Assembly: GCF_001571365.1 (NCBI RefSeq)
Contig: NZ_BCTQ01000017.1
Location: forward strand, 1 to 64,000
From: Achromobacter denitrificans NBRC 15125
Lineage (GTDB): Bacteria; Pseudomonadota; Gammaproteobacteria; Burkholderiales; Burkholderiaceae_B
Reading direction: 5' to 3'
Length of the DNA stretch: 64,000 nucleotides
Shown here one piece after another: positions 42,593 to 51,655 of this stretch (positions are counted from its first letter, which is position 1; every line of letters starts with the position of its first letter). Position numbers and translations under genes: made by a program. Below the pieces are notes generated by a model. The model was given only the letters and a program-made list of their open reading frames with translations. It made no database searches and was not told the origin of the DNA.

Positions 42593-44380
42593 TCACACGG
42601 CGAGCGCGCACGGATTGGTGTAGCGCTCGGCCGGCACGAACAGCCGCCGCAGGCGCATCTCGGTTTCGGGAAACAGATGTTCGAAATAGAAGCGCGCCGT
42701 GGCCAGCTTTTCGGCGCGCAGGGGATCGCCCTCGGGCAGCCGGGTCCAGGCGGCCTGGGCGGCGCGGCTCCAGAAGTAGCCGTAGACCAGGTGGCCCACG
42801 ATGCGCAGGAAATCGGTGGACGACGCCCCGACCTGCGCCGGGTCGCCGGCGGCCAGCGCCGCCAGGCGAGGCACCGCCTCCTCGATGCGGCCGGCCAGCT
42901 CGCGCAGGGGCGCGCCGAACTCCGCCCCCGCCCCGGCCGCTTCGACCGCATCGGCCTGCGCCCGCGCCAGCGTCAGCAGCTGCCCCAGCCTGCCGCCTTC
43001 GTCGGCCAGCACCTTGCGGGCCAGCAGATCGTGCGCCTGCACCCCGTTGGTGCCCTCGTAGATCGGCAGGATGCGCACGTCGCGCAGCGTCTGCTCGATG
43101 CCGGATTCGACGATGTAGCCGCTGCCGCCATGGACCTGCATCGCCAGGTTCACCGACTCGACGGCGTTGTCGGACACGAAGGCCTTGGCCACCGGCGTCA
43201 GCAGGCTCAGCAGGCCGCCCGCGCGGTCGCGCTCGGCCGGGTCCGACGCATGCTGCTCGGCGTCGATCTGCAAGGCCAGCCAGTACAGGAACATGCGCGC
43301 GCCCTGCGCCCAGGCCTGCTGCGTGAGCAACATGCGCCGCACGTCCGGCTGCAGCAGGATGGGATCGGCCCGCGTGACCGCCCTCTCCTGCCCCGGCGCG
43401 CGCGATTGCAGACGCTCGGCGGCGTAGGCCAGCGATTTCTGCAAGGCGGTCTCGGTCAGCCCCAGGGCCTGCGCGCCTGTGCCCAGCCGCGCGGAATTCA
43501 TCATGACGAACATCGCGGCCAGGCCCTTGTTGGCCTCGCCCACCAGGTAGCCCCGGGCCTGCTCGAAGCGCAGCACGCAAGTTGCGTTGGCGTGCAGCCC
43601 CAGCTTGTGCTCGATGGCATCGCAGTAGACGCCGTTGCGCTCGCCCGGCCGGCCTTCGGCGTCGGGCAGGAACTTGGGCACCAGGAACAGCGAGATGCCG
43701 CGCGTGCCGGCCGGCGCGTCCGGCAGGCGCGCCAGCACCATGTGCACGATGTTGGGCGCCAGATCGTGCTCGCCCGAGGAAATGAAGATCTTGCCGCCGC
43801 TGATGCGGTAGGCGCCGTCGCCGTCGGGGACGGCCTTGGTGCGCAACAGGCCCAGATCGGTGCCCGCCTGCGCCTCGGTCAGGCACATCGTGCCCGTCCA
43901 CTCGCCGCTGGCCAGCTTGGGGCCGTACACGGCCTGAAGTTCGGGAGTGGCGTTGGCGCGGATGCAGCGGTAGGCGCCTTCGGACAGCCGCGGGTAGAGC
44001 GCGAACGAGATATTCGATCCGCCCAGCATCTCGCCCACGATGGCCGAGGCCACGGTGGGCAGCGCCTGGCCGCCGTGCTCCTCGCTGGCGCACAGGCCCG
44101 ACCAGCCGCCCTCAGTGTAGGCCCGGTAGGCCTGGCCGAAGCCGGCCGGCGTGCGCACCTCGTGGCCTTCCAGGCGGCAGCCCTCGCGGTCGCCGCTGGC
44201 GTTCAGCGGCGCCAGCACGCCGTGGCACAGGCGGTCCGCGCCTTCCAGGATCTGGTCCAGGGTCTCGCGGTCCATGGGCGCGCCGCCGGCGCGCCGGCCC
44301 AGTTCCGTTTCGACATCGAGGACCTCGTAAAGCGCAAACTGCATATCGCGCTGAGGCGCCGTGTAAAGCCCGTCTTTCAT
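42593..44380 (-). CDS. Acyl-CoA dehydrogenase (DmdC/large family)
   Basis: The 595-residue flavoenzyme is longer than typical acyl-CoA dehydrogenases (about 380-400) and has a C-terminal extension after ILPIYEGTNGVQAHDLLARKVL, as in the DmdC group. The catalytic Glu is retained in YEGT. FAD-binding segments MCLTEAQAGTDLG and FISSGEHD are visible. It introduces the 2,3-double bond in an acyl-CoA. It heads the operon with ligase and two crotonases; a GGCAGGA ribosome site precedes the ATG. Confidence 0.92.
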   Translation of the reverse strand: MKDGLYTAPQRDMQFALYEVLDVETELGRRAGGAPMDRETLDQILEGADRLCHGVLAPLNASGDREGCRLEGHEVRTPAGFGQAYRAYTEGGWSGLCASEEHGGQALPTVASAIVGEMLGGSNISFALYPRLSEGAYRCIRANATPELQAVYGPKLASGEWTGTMCLTEAQAGTDLGLLRTKAVPDGDGAYRISGGKIFISSGEHDLAPNIVHMVLARLPDAPAGTRGISLFLVPKFLPDAEGRPGERNGVYCDAIEHKLGLHANATCVLRFEQARGYLVGEANKGLAAMFVMMNSARLGTGAQALGLTETALQKSLAYAAERLQSRAPGQERAVTRADPILLQPDVRRMLLTQQAWAQGARMFLYWLALQIDAEQHASDPAERDRAGGLLSLLTPVAKAFVSDNAVESVNLAMQVHGGSGYIVESGIEQTLRDVRILPIYEGTNGVQAHDLLARKVLADEGGRLGQLLTLARAQADAVEAAGAGAEFGAPLRELAGRIEEAVPRLAALAAGDPAQVGASSTDFLRIVGHLVYGYFWSRAAQAAWTRLPEGDPLRAEKLATARFYFEHLFPETEMRLRRLFVPAERYTNPCALAV

Positions 44381-44508
44381 ATCGTCCTGCCGCTCCTGAC
44401 TCGGTATGCGCCAGTGTGCAACGGACGTCCGGCCGGCGTAATGTCAGCGTTGGCCGATATGGCTGTCAGCGAATTCCGATAGCGCCGGCATCGGCGACGT
44501 GCTATGCC

Positions 44509-45504
44509 CTATGCCGCGGACCCCGCCGGCGACGGCGCGACGGCGGCTTCGCTCGCGGCCGGCTCGCGCGAGGCGAGCGATTCCAGGAGGTCGGCCGAGG
44601 GCACGAAGAACAGGCCGCCCGTGACCGCGCGGCTGTAGTCCAGCAGGCGGTCGTAGTTGCCGGCGGGCCGGCCGACGAACATGTTTTCGAGCATCTGCTC
44701 GATCGGCGCGGGCGAGCGGGCGTAGCCGATGAAATAGGTGCCGAACTCGCCGGACCCTGCCCGCCCGAACGGCATGTTGTCGCGCAGGATCTTGACCTCC
44801 TCGCCGTTCTCCTCAAGCGTGGTGAGGGAACTGTGGGACGAGGACGGCTTGATGTCGTCGTCGAGTTCGACGTTGGACACCTTGTGGCGGCCGATGATGC
44901 CCTCCTGGCTTTCGACCGTCAGCGAATTCCATGCGGTCATGTCGTGCAGGTACTTCTGCACCAGCACGTAGCTGCCGCCCGCGAAGCCGGCGTCCTCGTC
45001 GCCGATCACCGTGAAATCGACCGCCTCGCGCCCTTCCGGATTCTCGGTGCCGTCGACGAAGCCGATGATGGCGCGGCGGTCGAAGTAGCGGAAGCCGTGG
45101 ACTTCATCCACCACCGTCACGGCGTCGCCCAGCCGGTTGCGCAGCAGCGTCGCCAGCTCGAAACAGAGGTCCATCGAATCCGCGCGGATATGCAGCAGCA
45201 GGTCGCCCGGGGTGGCGACGGCGACCCGGTCGCCCGAGCCGAATTCCCGGAAGGGATGCAGCGCGGCCGGACGCGGCGCGCCGAACAGCGTGTCCCAGGC
45301 GCTGGAGCCGAACGCACAGACACAGGAGAGGTTTTGCTCGGGCGCTCGCGTGCCCACGGTGCGCACCAGGGCGGCGACGTCCTCGCACCATCCGCGCACC
45401 GTCTCGGCCGCGGCCGCGCCGGCATTGAGGGTCGCGACCATGAAGATCGCGTGGCGGGTGGTGGAGTTGTGGACGGCTTGGGAGAGGGGCGGAGTATCGG
45501 ACAT
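44509..45504 (-). CDS. Dyp-type peroxidase (YfeX-like)
   Basis: The 331-residue haem peroxidase has the Dyp signature GFVDGTENP (residues 148-156, catalytic Asp151), a probable proximal His in SSSHSSLTT, and the distal Arg region ILRDNMPFG. It lacks a signal peptide, as in the cytoplasmic YfeX/EfeB-like branch. It oxidises dyes or porphyrins with peroxide; the natural substrate is unknown. It is monocistronic. Confidence 0.92.
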   Translation of the reverse strand: MSDTPPLSQAVHNSTTRHAIFMVATLNAGAAAAETVRGWCEDVAALVRTVGTRAPEQNLSCVCAFGSSAWDTLFGAPRPAALHPFREFGSGDRVAVATPGDLLLHIRADSMDLCFELATLLRNRLGDAVTVVDEVHGFRYFDRRAIIGFVDGTENPEGREAVDFTVIGDEDAGFAGGSYVLVQKYLHDMTAWNSLTVESQEGIIGRHKVSNVELDDDIKPSSSHSSLTTLEENGEEVKILRDNMPFGRAGSGEFGTYFIGYARSPAPIEQMLENMFVGRPAGNYDRLLDYSRAVTGGLFFVPSADLLESLASREPAASEAAVAPSPAGSAA

Positions 45505-45638
45505 CGGAGCAGGAACCTCTAAAGCGGGCGCGGGGCGCGGAAATGGCGGTTGCTCCGATTCTAAGCGTGGATCCGCAGCATGTGAACTCCGCGAGGACCG
45601 GGGCCGGGACCCGCCGGCGCCCCCCGCGCAAGCCGCGT

Positions 45639-46622
45639 TCAGGAACCCGGATTGAACTTCGTGCGCGCGATGTCGCTCTTGAGCTTGTCCGTCTGGCTGG
45701 CGATGAACGCCGCGAACTCCGCCATCGTCTGGGCGGGCGCGACCTCGACGCCCATCTTGCGGTAGTTCTCGATCACCTCCGGCTGCCGCAGGATGGCCTG
45801 GAGTTCCTCGTGCAGCCGCTGGCGCACGGGCTCCGGCGTGCCCTTGGGCGCGAACACTCCCGTCCAGATCGTGTAGTCGATCCCTTCCAGGCCCGCGGTT
45901 TCGGAGGCTGACGGAATACTCTTGTCGCCGACATCCCGCTGCTTGCTCATCACAGCCAGCGCCTTCATTTTTTGCGAGGCGATATGCGGCAGCATCGCCG
46001 GCAGGCCGAGCAGCGCCACGTCGATCTGTCCTCCCATCACGTCGATGCTGGCCTGTCCCGCTCCGCGGTACGGCACGGCCACGATATTGGTTTGCGTGTC
46101 CGATTTGATCGCCTCCATCGCCAGGTGATAGAGGGAGCCGCTGCCGGGGATGCCGTAGGAAAGGCCGCCCGGCTTCTGCCTGGCCAGCGCGAGCACGCCG
46201 GCCATGTCGGCCGCGGGCAGGTCCGGCCGCGCCACGAGGACCAATCCGCTCGTGCCCACCATCCCGATCGCATCAAAATCCGATGCCTGGTATTGCGCCT
46301 CGGGAGTCACCAGCGGCGCGAGAGACACGTTCGACGTGATGCCGATCAGCAAGGTGTAGCCGTCGGGAGCGGCCTTCGCCACGCGGTTGCCGCCCAGCAT
46401 GCCGTTCGCGCCGGCGACGTTCTCCACGACGACCGGCTGCTTCAGGCGGCGCGCCAGCTCCTCGCCGAGCACGCGGCCGATCGGATCGAGCGAACCGCCG
46501 GGCGCGTAGGGGATGATCATCCGTATCGGGCGTTCGGGATAAGCGGAATCGGCGTGCGCGAACGCGCTGCCGGCCGCCAGGGCCGCCAGGGTCAGCAGCT
46601 TGGCGATTGCGGGAAATTGCAT
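45639..46622 (-). CDS. Bug-family substrate-binding protein
   Basis: The 327-residue periplasmic receptor has a Sec signal (MQFPAIAKLLTLAALAAGSA, then FAHA-DSA) and Bug markers YPERPIRMIIPYAPGGSLDPIG, PVVVENVAGANG, APDGYTLLIG and AVPYRGAGQASIDVMGGQI. It probably binds an organic acid or amide. It is transcribed with an alpha/beta hydrolase gene upstream (gap 41), so the ligand is likely related to the hydrolase substrate. An AAGGAG site precedes the ATG. No membrane permease genes accompany it. Confidence 0.92.
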   Translation of the reverse strand: MQFPAIAKLLTLAALAAGSAFAHADSAYPERPIRMIIPYAPGGSLDPIGRVLGEELARRLKQPVVVENVAGANGMLGGNRVAKAAPDGYTLLIGITSNVSLAPLVTPEAQYQASDFDAIGMVGTSGLVLVARPDLPAADMAGVLALARQKPGGLSYGIPGSGSLYHLAMEAIKSDTQTNIVAVPYRGAGQASIDVMGGQIDVALLGLPAMLPHIASQKMKALAVMSKQRDVGDKSIPSASETAGLEGIDYTIWTGVFAPKGTPEPVRQRLHEELQAILRQPEVIENYRKMGVEVAPAQTMAEFAAFIASQTDKLKSDIARTKFNPGS

Positions 46623-46663
46623 GGGATGTCTCCTTGTCATATGAAATTCTTGTCGCGGCGGCG

Positions 46664-47638
46664 TCAATCGGCGCAGCCGCGGATCCAGGCGTCCACCAGG
46701 GCGGCGACCCGGACGTTGTTGCGATCCATCATCGGCAGATGCGAATTCCCCGCAATGCCCATGGCCGGCAGGTCCAGCCGGGTCACGCTGCCGCCCGCCC
46801 GCTCCAGGCCGTCGAGCCAGGCCTCGGCCAGCTGGCGATAACGCCGCCATTGCGGGCTGCTGTCGAAGTAGTCGCCCCACACCACGCACACCGGGACCGC
46901 CGCCATGCGCGCCAGGGCGGCGGCGTCGGCCTCGATGCCTCCGGCCGGCTCGATCAGCACCAGCGCCTTGAAATGCCGGGGCGCGCGCTGAAGCACGCTC
47001 TGCGCCAGCCGGCCGCCTTCGCTGTGGGCCACCACGATCCCGGGGCCGGCGCGGACCAGCAGTTCCTCGTACGCGTCAATCGCCCGCTCGCGGTTGCTTA
47101 CCCAGCGGCCGACGAACTGGCGCGCCAGCTGCGGCATGCAGTCCGCCGGGAATTGCTGGCCCGGGTAAGCGCCGCCGCCCGGCTCGCCGATGCGGAATTG
47201 CTCCCAGGCCTGTTCGATCGTGCGGTGCTCGGCCTGTCCGCTTCCGCCCAGTTCCTGCGCCGGCCAGGAGGCCCTTCCGCGCTCGACGGCATCGCTCACG
47301 TAGGTGTCGTAGCCCGCGCGCATGAAATACTCGTGCCAGCCCGGGCGGCCATCGGGCGTCTCCTCCCAGGTGCAGCCGGTCATGCCCCCGCCGTGCCAGA
47401 GAAAGAGCGGATGACGCCGGGCCGGGCGCGCCAGCGCGAAATGCTGCACGTACAGCTGCCCCACCGCATGGCGGCCATTGGGGTCGGAGGCGCGGGCCGC
47501 CAGGCCGGGCACCGTCTCCAGCGACCTGGCGGGCGCGTCGCTCAGTTCGACGATGGAACCGCCGACATGGAAGCCGCGTATCGATCTGAATGGCGGCAGT
47601 TCGGCCCCGGATTCGGGGGCCTGGACGACTTGGGACAT
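46664..47638 (-). CDS. Alpha/beta hydrolase
   Basis: The 324-residue hydrolase has an HGGGMTG oxyanion-type loop (about residues 81-87), the nucleophile elbow AHSEGGR and a C-terminal His region (GNSHLPMMDRNN). No signal peptide is seen. Substrate unknown; an ester or lactone is likely. It is first in an operon with the Bug gene and divergent from a LysR regulator. Confidence 0.85.
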   Translation of the reverse strand: MSQVVQAPESGAELPPFRSIRGFHVGGSIVELSDAPARSLETVPGLAARASDPNGRHAVGQLYVQHFALARPARRHPLFLWHGGGMTGCTWEETPDGRPGWHEYFMRAGYDTYVSDAVERGRASWPAQELGGSGQAEHRTIEQAWEQFRIGEPGGGAYPGQQFPADCMPQLARQFVGRWVSNRERAIDAYEELLVRAGPGIVVAHSEGGRLAQSVLQRAPRHFKALVLIEPAGGIEADAAALARMAAVPVCVVWGDYFDSSPQWRRYRQLAEAWLDGLERAGGSVTRLDLPAMGIAGNSHLPMMDRNNVRVAALVDAWIRGCAD

Positions 47639-47714
47639 GGAGTGCTTCCGGACGATGACAGGCCGGAGTTTGCCGCCCCACCCCCTACTCGTAAAATATC
47701 TTCTTTCTATACTG

Positions 47715-47733
47715 CCATATTCTGAAACTATGG
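47715..47733 (+). promoter_or_regulatory. LysR box-like site upstream of the LysR gene
   Basis: CCATA-N9-TATGG contains the T-N11-A core of LysR sites and is perfectly symmetric at its five outer bases. It lies 17 bases upstream of the LysR start, in the region shared with the divergent hydrolase-Bug operon. Confidence 0.55.
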
Positions 47734-47749
47734 ATATCGCATCCGTGCC

Positions 47750-48685
47750 ATGCAGAACGCCCGCCAACTCGACATTCCCCGCCTGATCGCCTTCATTGCC
47801 GTCTGCGAAGAAGGCAGCATCTCGGCCGCCTCGCGCCGGCTGCACATCGCGCAGCCGGCATTGACCGTGACCATGGCGAAGCTGGAGTCCGCGCTGGGAA
47901 CCAAGCTACTGGAGCGCGACATACGCGGGGTCACGCCGACGCCCTCGGGCGCCGAGCTGCTGGCGCGCGCCTATGACATCGTCGGCCGCGCGCAAGCTGC
48001 CTTCGGAGACATCCAGGCCAGCGCCCGCGAGCCGCAGGGGGAAGTCTCCATCGGATTGCCCGCTTCGGCGGCGGCGGTGCTGGCGCTGCCCCTGATCGCG
48101 AGGCTGTCGCAGGACTATCCGCGCATCCGGCTGCGGCTGGTGGACGGGTTCTCGGGCTATCTGTGGAGCTGGCTGCTGGCCGGCGAACTCGACCTGGCGC
48201 TGGTGTTCGATCGCTCGTCCACGTCCGGCGTGCATAGCGCGCCGATCGCGCACGAAGACATGCACCTGGTAGGCGTTCCGGAGAGTATGAAGGCAGGCAG
48301 GACGGTATCGGTCTCGACGCTGGCGGACTATCCGCTGGCCATGTCCTCGCGCCGCCACGGCATACGCTCGGCGCTCGACGACTACGCGGTGCGCCATGGC
48401 ACCGCGTTGAACGTCGGCATCGAAATCGACGCCGGCCCCTACCTCATACAGCTGCTGAAGACGGGCGCCTGGTTCAGCCTGCTGGCGCCCTGCGCGGTCG
48501 CGCGCGATGTGCGCGAGGGCACGCTTGCCACGCGCCGGCTTTCACCGACGTTCACGCGCTCCATCTGCCTGGCGCAGCGCCGGGCGGTGAGGGGCGATAC
48601 CGCGGTGCGCCGCGCGGCCGACTTGCTGCGGCAGGTGGCGCGCGGCCTGATCGACGACAAGACCTGGGACGCGCGGCCCGCGTAG
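47750..48685 (+). CDS. LysR-type regulator
   Basis: The 311-residue protein has a LysR helix-turn-helix (LIAFIAVCEEGSISAASRRL, then QPALTVTMAKLESALG) and an effector domain from about residue 95 (GEVSIGLPASAAAVLALPLI). It resembles the CbbR/NAC-type branch. It is divergent from the hydrolase-Bug operon and probably activates it with a metabolite of that pathway. A T-N11-A site lies upstream. Confidence 0.9.
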   Translation: MQNARQLDIPRLIAFIAVCEEGSISAASRRLHIAQPALTVTMAKLESALGTKLLERDIRGVTPTPSGAELLARAYDIVGRAQAAFGDIQASAREPQGEVSIGLPASAAAVLALPLIARLSQDYPRIRLRLVDGFSGYLWSWLLAGELDLALVFDRSSTSGVHSAPIAHEDMHLVGVPESMKAGRTVSVSTLADYPLAMSSRRHGIRSALDDYAVRHGTALNVGIEIDAGPYLIQLLKTGAWFSLLAPCAVARDVREGTLATRRLSPTFTRSICLAQRRAVRGDTAVRRAADLLRQVARGLIDDKTWDARPA

Positions 48686-48738
48686 CCCGGGCCCGCCCGA
48701 TGCGCGCGGGGCCGGGGCATGCGCCGTGAGGCCGTGGA

Positions 48739-49527
48739 TCAGCGCACCGCCTTCAGCCACTGGCCCAACAGGTCCAGGACGACGCGGCCCTGTTCCCGAT
48801 GCGGCACGTGGCCGCAGTTCTCCAGCAGCACGGCGCGCCCGCCGGTCAGCCGCGCAATGCGTTCCGGATGCAGGGACGACCCGAATTCGTCCACTTCGCC
48901 ATGCAGCGCCAGCACCGGGCAGCGCACCTGGCGCAGCGGCTCGTCGAGGTTCCACGCGGCGAACTCTGGCGACAGCCAGGTGTCGATCCAGGCGCTCAGC
49001 ACCCAGGCGGCCTTCTCGCCGTGATACTTCTTCAGGCGGTCCAGCTGCCCGGGCTCGGCAAAGTTGCGCTTCGCGGCGCTGATGCCTTCCAGCGTGCGGT
49101 CTTCGGCGAACGCCTGCGCCGATTCCGTGATCAGGGCCTGGCAATCGGACTCGTATACGCCGGCGCAGCAGATCGCCATGCCGCCGCCCACGCTGTGGCC
49201 GAAGGCGACGAACGGCCCGATGCCGAGCGCTTCCCGCAACTGGCGAAAGCCTTCGCGCGCCTCGGCCTCGACGAAGCCGGTCTCGAAGACGGCGGCGTTC
49301 GGATCGGAACGGCCGAAGCCGAGCCGATCGTAGGCGATCACGCTGCGCCCGGTCTCCCGCGCCAGTTGCTCCGGAAAGTCGCGCCACAGCTCCACGCAGC
49401 CCAGCGAATCGTGCATCAGCACGATGGGCGCGCCCGCCGCGTCCGCGCCCGCGGGGTCCCAGCGCCGCGCGTACAGGCGGCCCTGGCTGGTGGGTACGTA
49501 GACATCCTGGCTGGTGATCGAAAGCAT
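48739..49527 (-). CDS. Alpha/beta hydrolase
   Basis: The 262-residue hydrolase has MHDSLG (oxyanion), AYDRLGFGRSD, FGHSVGGGM (nucleophile Ser) and a C-terminal CGHVPHRE (catalytic His); ALHGEVDEF could carry the Asp. It is of the epoxide hydrolase/haloperoxidase type; substrate unknown. The ATG at 49527 is chosen. It is last in a same-direction group below the GntR-TauE-DUF1634 genes (76-base gap), which may include it. Confidence 0.85.
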   Translation of the reverse strand: MLSITSQDVYVPTSQGRLYARRWDPAGADAAGAPIVLMHDSLGCVELWRDFPEQLARETGRSVIAYDRLGFGRSDPNAAVFETGFVEAEAREGFRQLREALGIGPFVAFGHSVGGGMAICCAGVYESDCQALITESAQAFAEDRTLEGISAAKRNFAEPGQLDRLKKYHGEKAAWVLSAWIDTWLSPEFAAWNLDEPLRQVRCPVLALHGEVDEFGSSLHPERIARLTGGRAVLLENCGHVPHREQGRVVLDLLGQWLKAVR

Positions 49528-49603
49528 GAATGAATCCTGGGAAATGGGCAGCGCGGCATCGCGGCGCATCCGGATTATAAAAAATCGCGACGGCCGCGCC
49601 GCC

Positions 49604-49909
49604 CTACCGCAGCCCGGACAGCACGCCCGCCGCGATGATGAGCAGCACCAGCGCGGAGATCGCCGTATACGCGTAGTCGCGCTCGCGCAGGAAAAGCGCC
49701 AGCATCAGCGCCACGCGCGCCACCGGCAGCAGGATGAAGAGCGCCACGCCCGCCTGCACCAGCCGATAGCCGCCCTGCCCGCCTTCGGGCAGCAGGAAAT
49801 CCCAGGCCATGCCGAGGGCGATGCAGGCCGAGGCGACCCAGGTTCCGTACCAGAGCAGCGCCGCGATGACGCGGTCGCGCCGCGCCTGCCTGTCGGGCGC
49901 GACGCTCAT
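49604..49909 (-). CDS. DUF1634-family small membrane protein
   Basis: The 101-residue protein has three membrane helices and the pattern RVIAALLWYGTWVASACIALGMAWDF and LPVARVALMLALFLRERDYAYTAISALVLLIIAAG, matching DUF1634. The family regularly follows a TauE/SafE transporter gene, as here (ATGA overlap with it). It may form a complex with that exporter. The ATG at 49909 is the start. Confidence 0.85.
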   Translation of the reverse strand: MSVAPDRQARRDRVIAALLWYGTWVASACIALGMAWDFLLPEGGQGGYRLVQAGVALFILLPVARVALMLALFLRERDYAYTAISALVLLIIAAGVLSGLR

Positions 49910-50766
49910 GCGGGGCCGCCCGGCAATGACACGCCCAGGGCGCTCAGGAACATCTGCACGGCGAGCAGCGCCAGGACGATGACGAAGAAAAGGCGCAGCC
50001 TGTCGGCCGGCAGGCCCATCAGCAGGCGGGCGCCAAGCAGGGCGCCCGCCACCGAGCCCAGCGCGACCGGCCCGGCGATGCCGATGTCGATGTCGCCCCG
50101 AACGAAATAGGCGCCCGCGCTGGCCGCCGCGGTCACGCCTATCATGAAGTTCGAAGTGGCCGAGGACACTTTGATGGGCAGCCGCAGCGCTGTGTCCATC
50201 GCCGGGATCTTGAGCACGCCCGAGCCGATGCCGAGCAGCGCCGAGACCAGGCCCGCGCCGTACATCAGCGACAGGCCCAGCGGAACGCGGCCGACGCGGT
50301 AATGCACTTCCCGGCCCAGCGCGCGATCGGGAAAGCTCGAATGCAGCCGCAGCGCCGTGGCCCAGCCCCCGGCCTCGGGCGCGCTCGGATCCGCCGCCTC
50401 GCGCCGGCGCGCCAGCATCTGGCGCGCCGACAACGCCAGGATGGCGGCGAACAGGCCGTACAGGAATGCCGTGGACACGATGCCGATGAGGAAAACCCCG
50501 GTCAGCGCGCCCAGCGTGGTGGCCGTCTCCAGCACGATGGCGAGCCGCAGGTTGGTCAGCCGCCCCTTCAGGAAAGGCGCGGCGCTGCCGCAGGAACACG
50601 CGATCACCGAGACGATGCTGGCGCCGATGGCGACATGGATGTCCACCCCGAACAGCAACGTCAGGATGGGCACGATGAAAATGCCGCTGGCCATGCCCAG
50701 CACGCCGCCCAGGGCGCTGGCTCCGAACGCCGCGGCGAAGAGCCAGAGGATGGTGGATGCCGCCAT
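49906..50766 (-). CDS. Sulfite exporter TauE/SafE-family transporter
   Basis: The 286-residue protein has about eight membrane segments arranged as two repeats; the GGVLGMASGIFIVPIL and LLGIGSGVLKIPAMD motifs show the TauE/SafE glycine-rich signature (GxGxGxxxxP). It exports sulfite, sulfoacetate or another small organic anion; the substrate here is unknown. It is transcribed after a GntR regulator (gap 10) and overlaps DUF1634 by 4 bases. Confidence 0.9.
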   Translation of the reverse strand: MAASTILWLFAAAFGASALGGVLGMASGIFIVPILTLLFGVDIHVAIGASIVSVIACSCGSAAPFLKGRLTNLRLAIVLETATTLGALTGVFLIGIVSTAFLYGLFAAILALSARQMLARRREAADPSAPEAGGWATALRLHSSFPDRALGREVHYRVGRVPLGLSLMYGAGLVSALLGIGSGVLKIPAMDTALRLPIKVSSATSNFMIGVTAAASAGAYFVRGDIDIGIAGPVALGSVAGALLGARLLMGLPADRLRLFFVIVLALLAVQMFLSALGVSLPGGPA

Positions 50767-50776
50767 GGCCGCCGGC

Positions 50777-51520
50777 TCAGTCCCGCTTGCGCGGTAGCCG
50801 GGACAGGCGGGTGGTGAACCGGATCAGGTCACCGCGGTAGTACAGCTTTTCATAGTCGACGGGGCGCTGCCCCTCGCTGTAGGACGTGCGCTCGATGAGG
50901 AAGATCGGGCTGCCCGCCTCAACGCCCAGGGCTTGCGCCACACGCTCGTCCGCCGTCACGGCTTCGAGCTGGTACTGGGCCTCGATCAGCGGCAGCTCGT
51001 AGCGCAGTTCCAGCAGGTCGAAGATGGGCTCGGCTTCCAGGTCATTGCTGGCGACCTTCTCGCCGATGTCCAGCGGCAGGTAGGTTTCATCGAACGACAT
51101 GGCCGTGCCGTCCGCCAGCCGCACCCGCTCGATGCGGTAGACCATCGCGCCCTGAGCCACTTCCAGCTGGCGCGCCACCTCTGCCGTGGCGGGCACCGGC
51201 CGCTTGTCCAGCAGGCGCGCCGTGGCCTGGCGGCCGAGCGCGCTCATGTCTTCGACGAATCCGCTCAGCGACGTCAGCGCCTGGGTCAGCTTGGGTTCCG
51301 TGACGAACGTGCCCTTGCCGCGCCGGATTTCCACCAGGCCGCGCGAAACCAGGTTTTCCACCGCCTTGCGCACCGTGGTGCGGCTGACGGCGAACCGCTC
51401 GATCAGCTGGTCTTCGGTGGGCAGGCGGCTGCCGGACGACAGGATGCCGGCGGCGATTTCCGCGGCCAGCGCCGTTTCCACCCTGACGTAGAGAGGAGCA
51501 TGTTCGACGTTTTTTTGCAT
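50777..51520 (-). CDS. GntR-family (HutC/UTRA) regulator
   Basis: The 247-residue protein has an N-terminal GntR winged helix (about 1-75; LPTEDQLIERFAVSRTTVRKAVENLVSRGLVEIRRGKGTFV) and a UTRA ligand domain (about 90-240; MVYRIERVRLADGTAMSFDETYLPL). It is first in the TauE-DUF1634 group. Its ATG lacks a clear ribosome site, and a 30-base near-palindrome begins 2 bases upstream, so the start of transcription may be very close to the start codon. It probably represses its own operon. Confidence 0.9.
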   Translation of the reverse strand: MQKNVEHAPLYVRVETALAAEIAAGILSSGSRLPTEDQLIERFAVSRTTVRKAVENLVSRGLVEIRRGKGTFVTEPKLTQALTSLSGFVEDMSALGRQATARLLDKRPVPATAEVARQLEVAQGAMVYRIERVRLADGTAMSFDETYLPLDIGEKVASNDLEAEPIFDLLELRYELPLIEAQYQLEAVTADERVAQALGVEAGSPIFLIERTSYSEGQRPVDYEKLYYRGDLIRFTTRLSRLPRKRD

Positions 51521-51522
51521 GA

Positions 51523-51552
51523 GTCATCATAACATCATGATGTCATGATGAC
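51523..51552. promoter_or_regulatory. 30-base near-perfect palindrome upstream of the GntR gene
   Basis: The site is GTCATCAT, AA, the self-complementary decamer CATCATGATG, TC, ATGATGAC: a palindrome with only one mismatched pair. It lies 2 bases upstream of the GntR start codon. It is a strong candidate operator for that regulator. Confidence 0.75.
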
Positions 51553-51655
51553 GCAAGGTCTGAGGGGCATTAGGGATACGGCAGCCGGCAACTGGTAGTC
51601 TTCGGGGGCCTGCCGGCGCCTCCCGCGCCGGCGCCCTTTTCAAGCGAGACACGAA

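Noticed and set aside
39363..42623. A very long open frame (over 1000 codons) opposite the crotonase and ligase genes
   Set aside because: It is antisense to three well-supported genes, has Ala/Arg/Gly/His-rich composition without domains, and is expected from high third-position GC.
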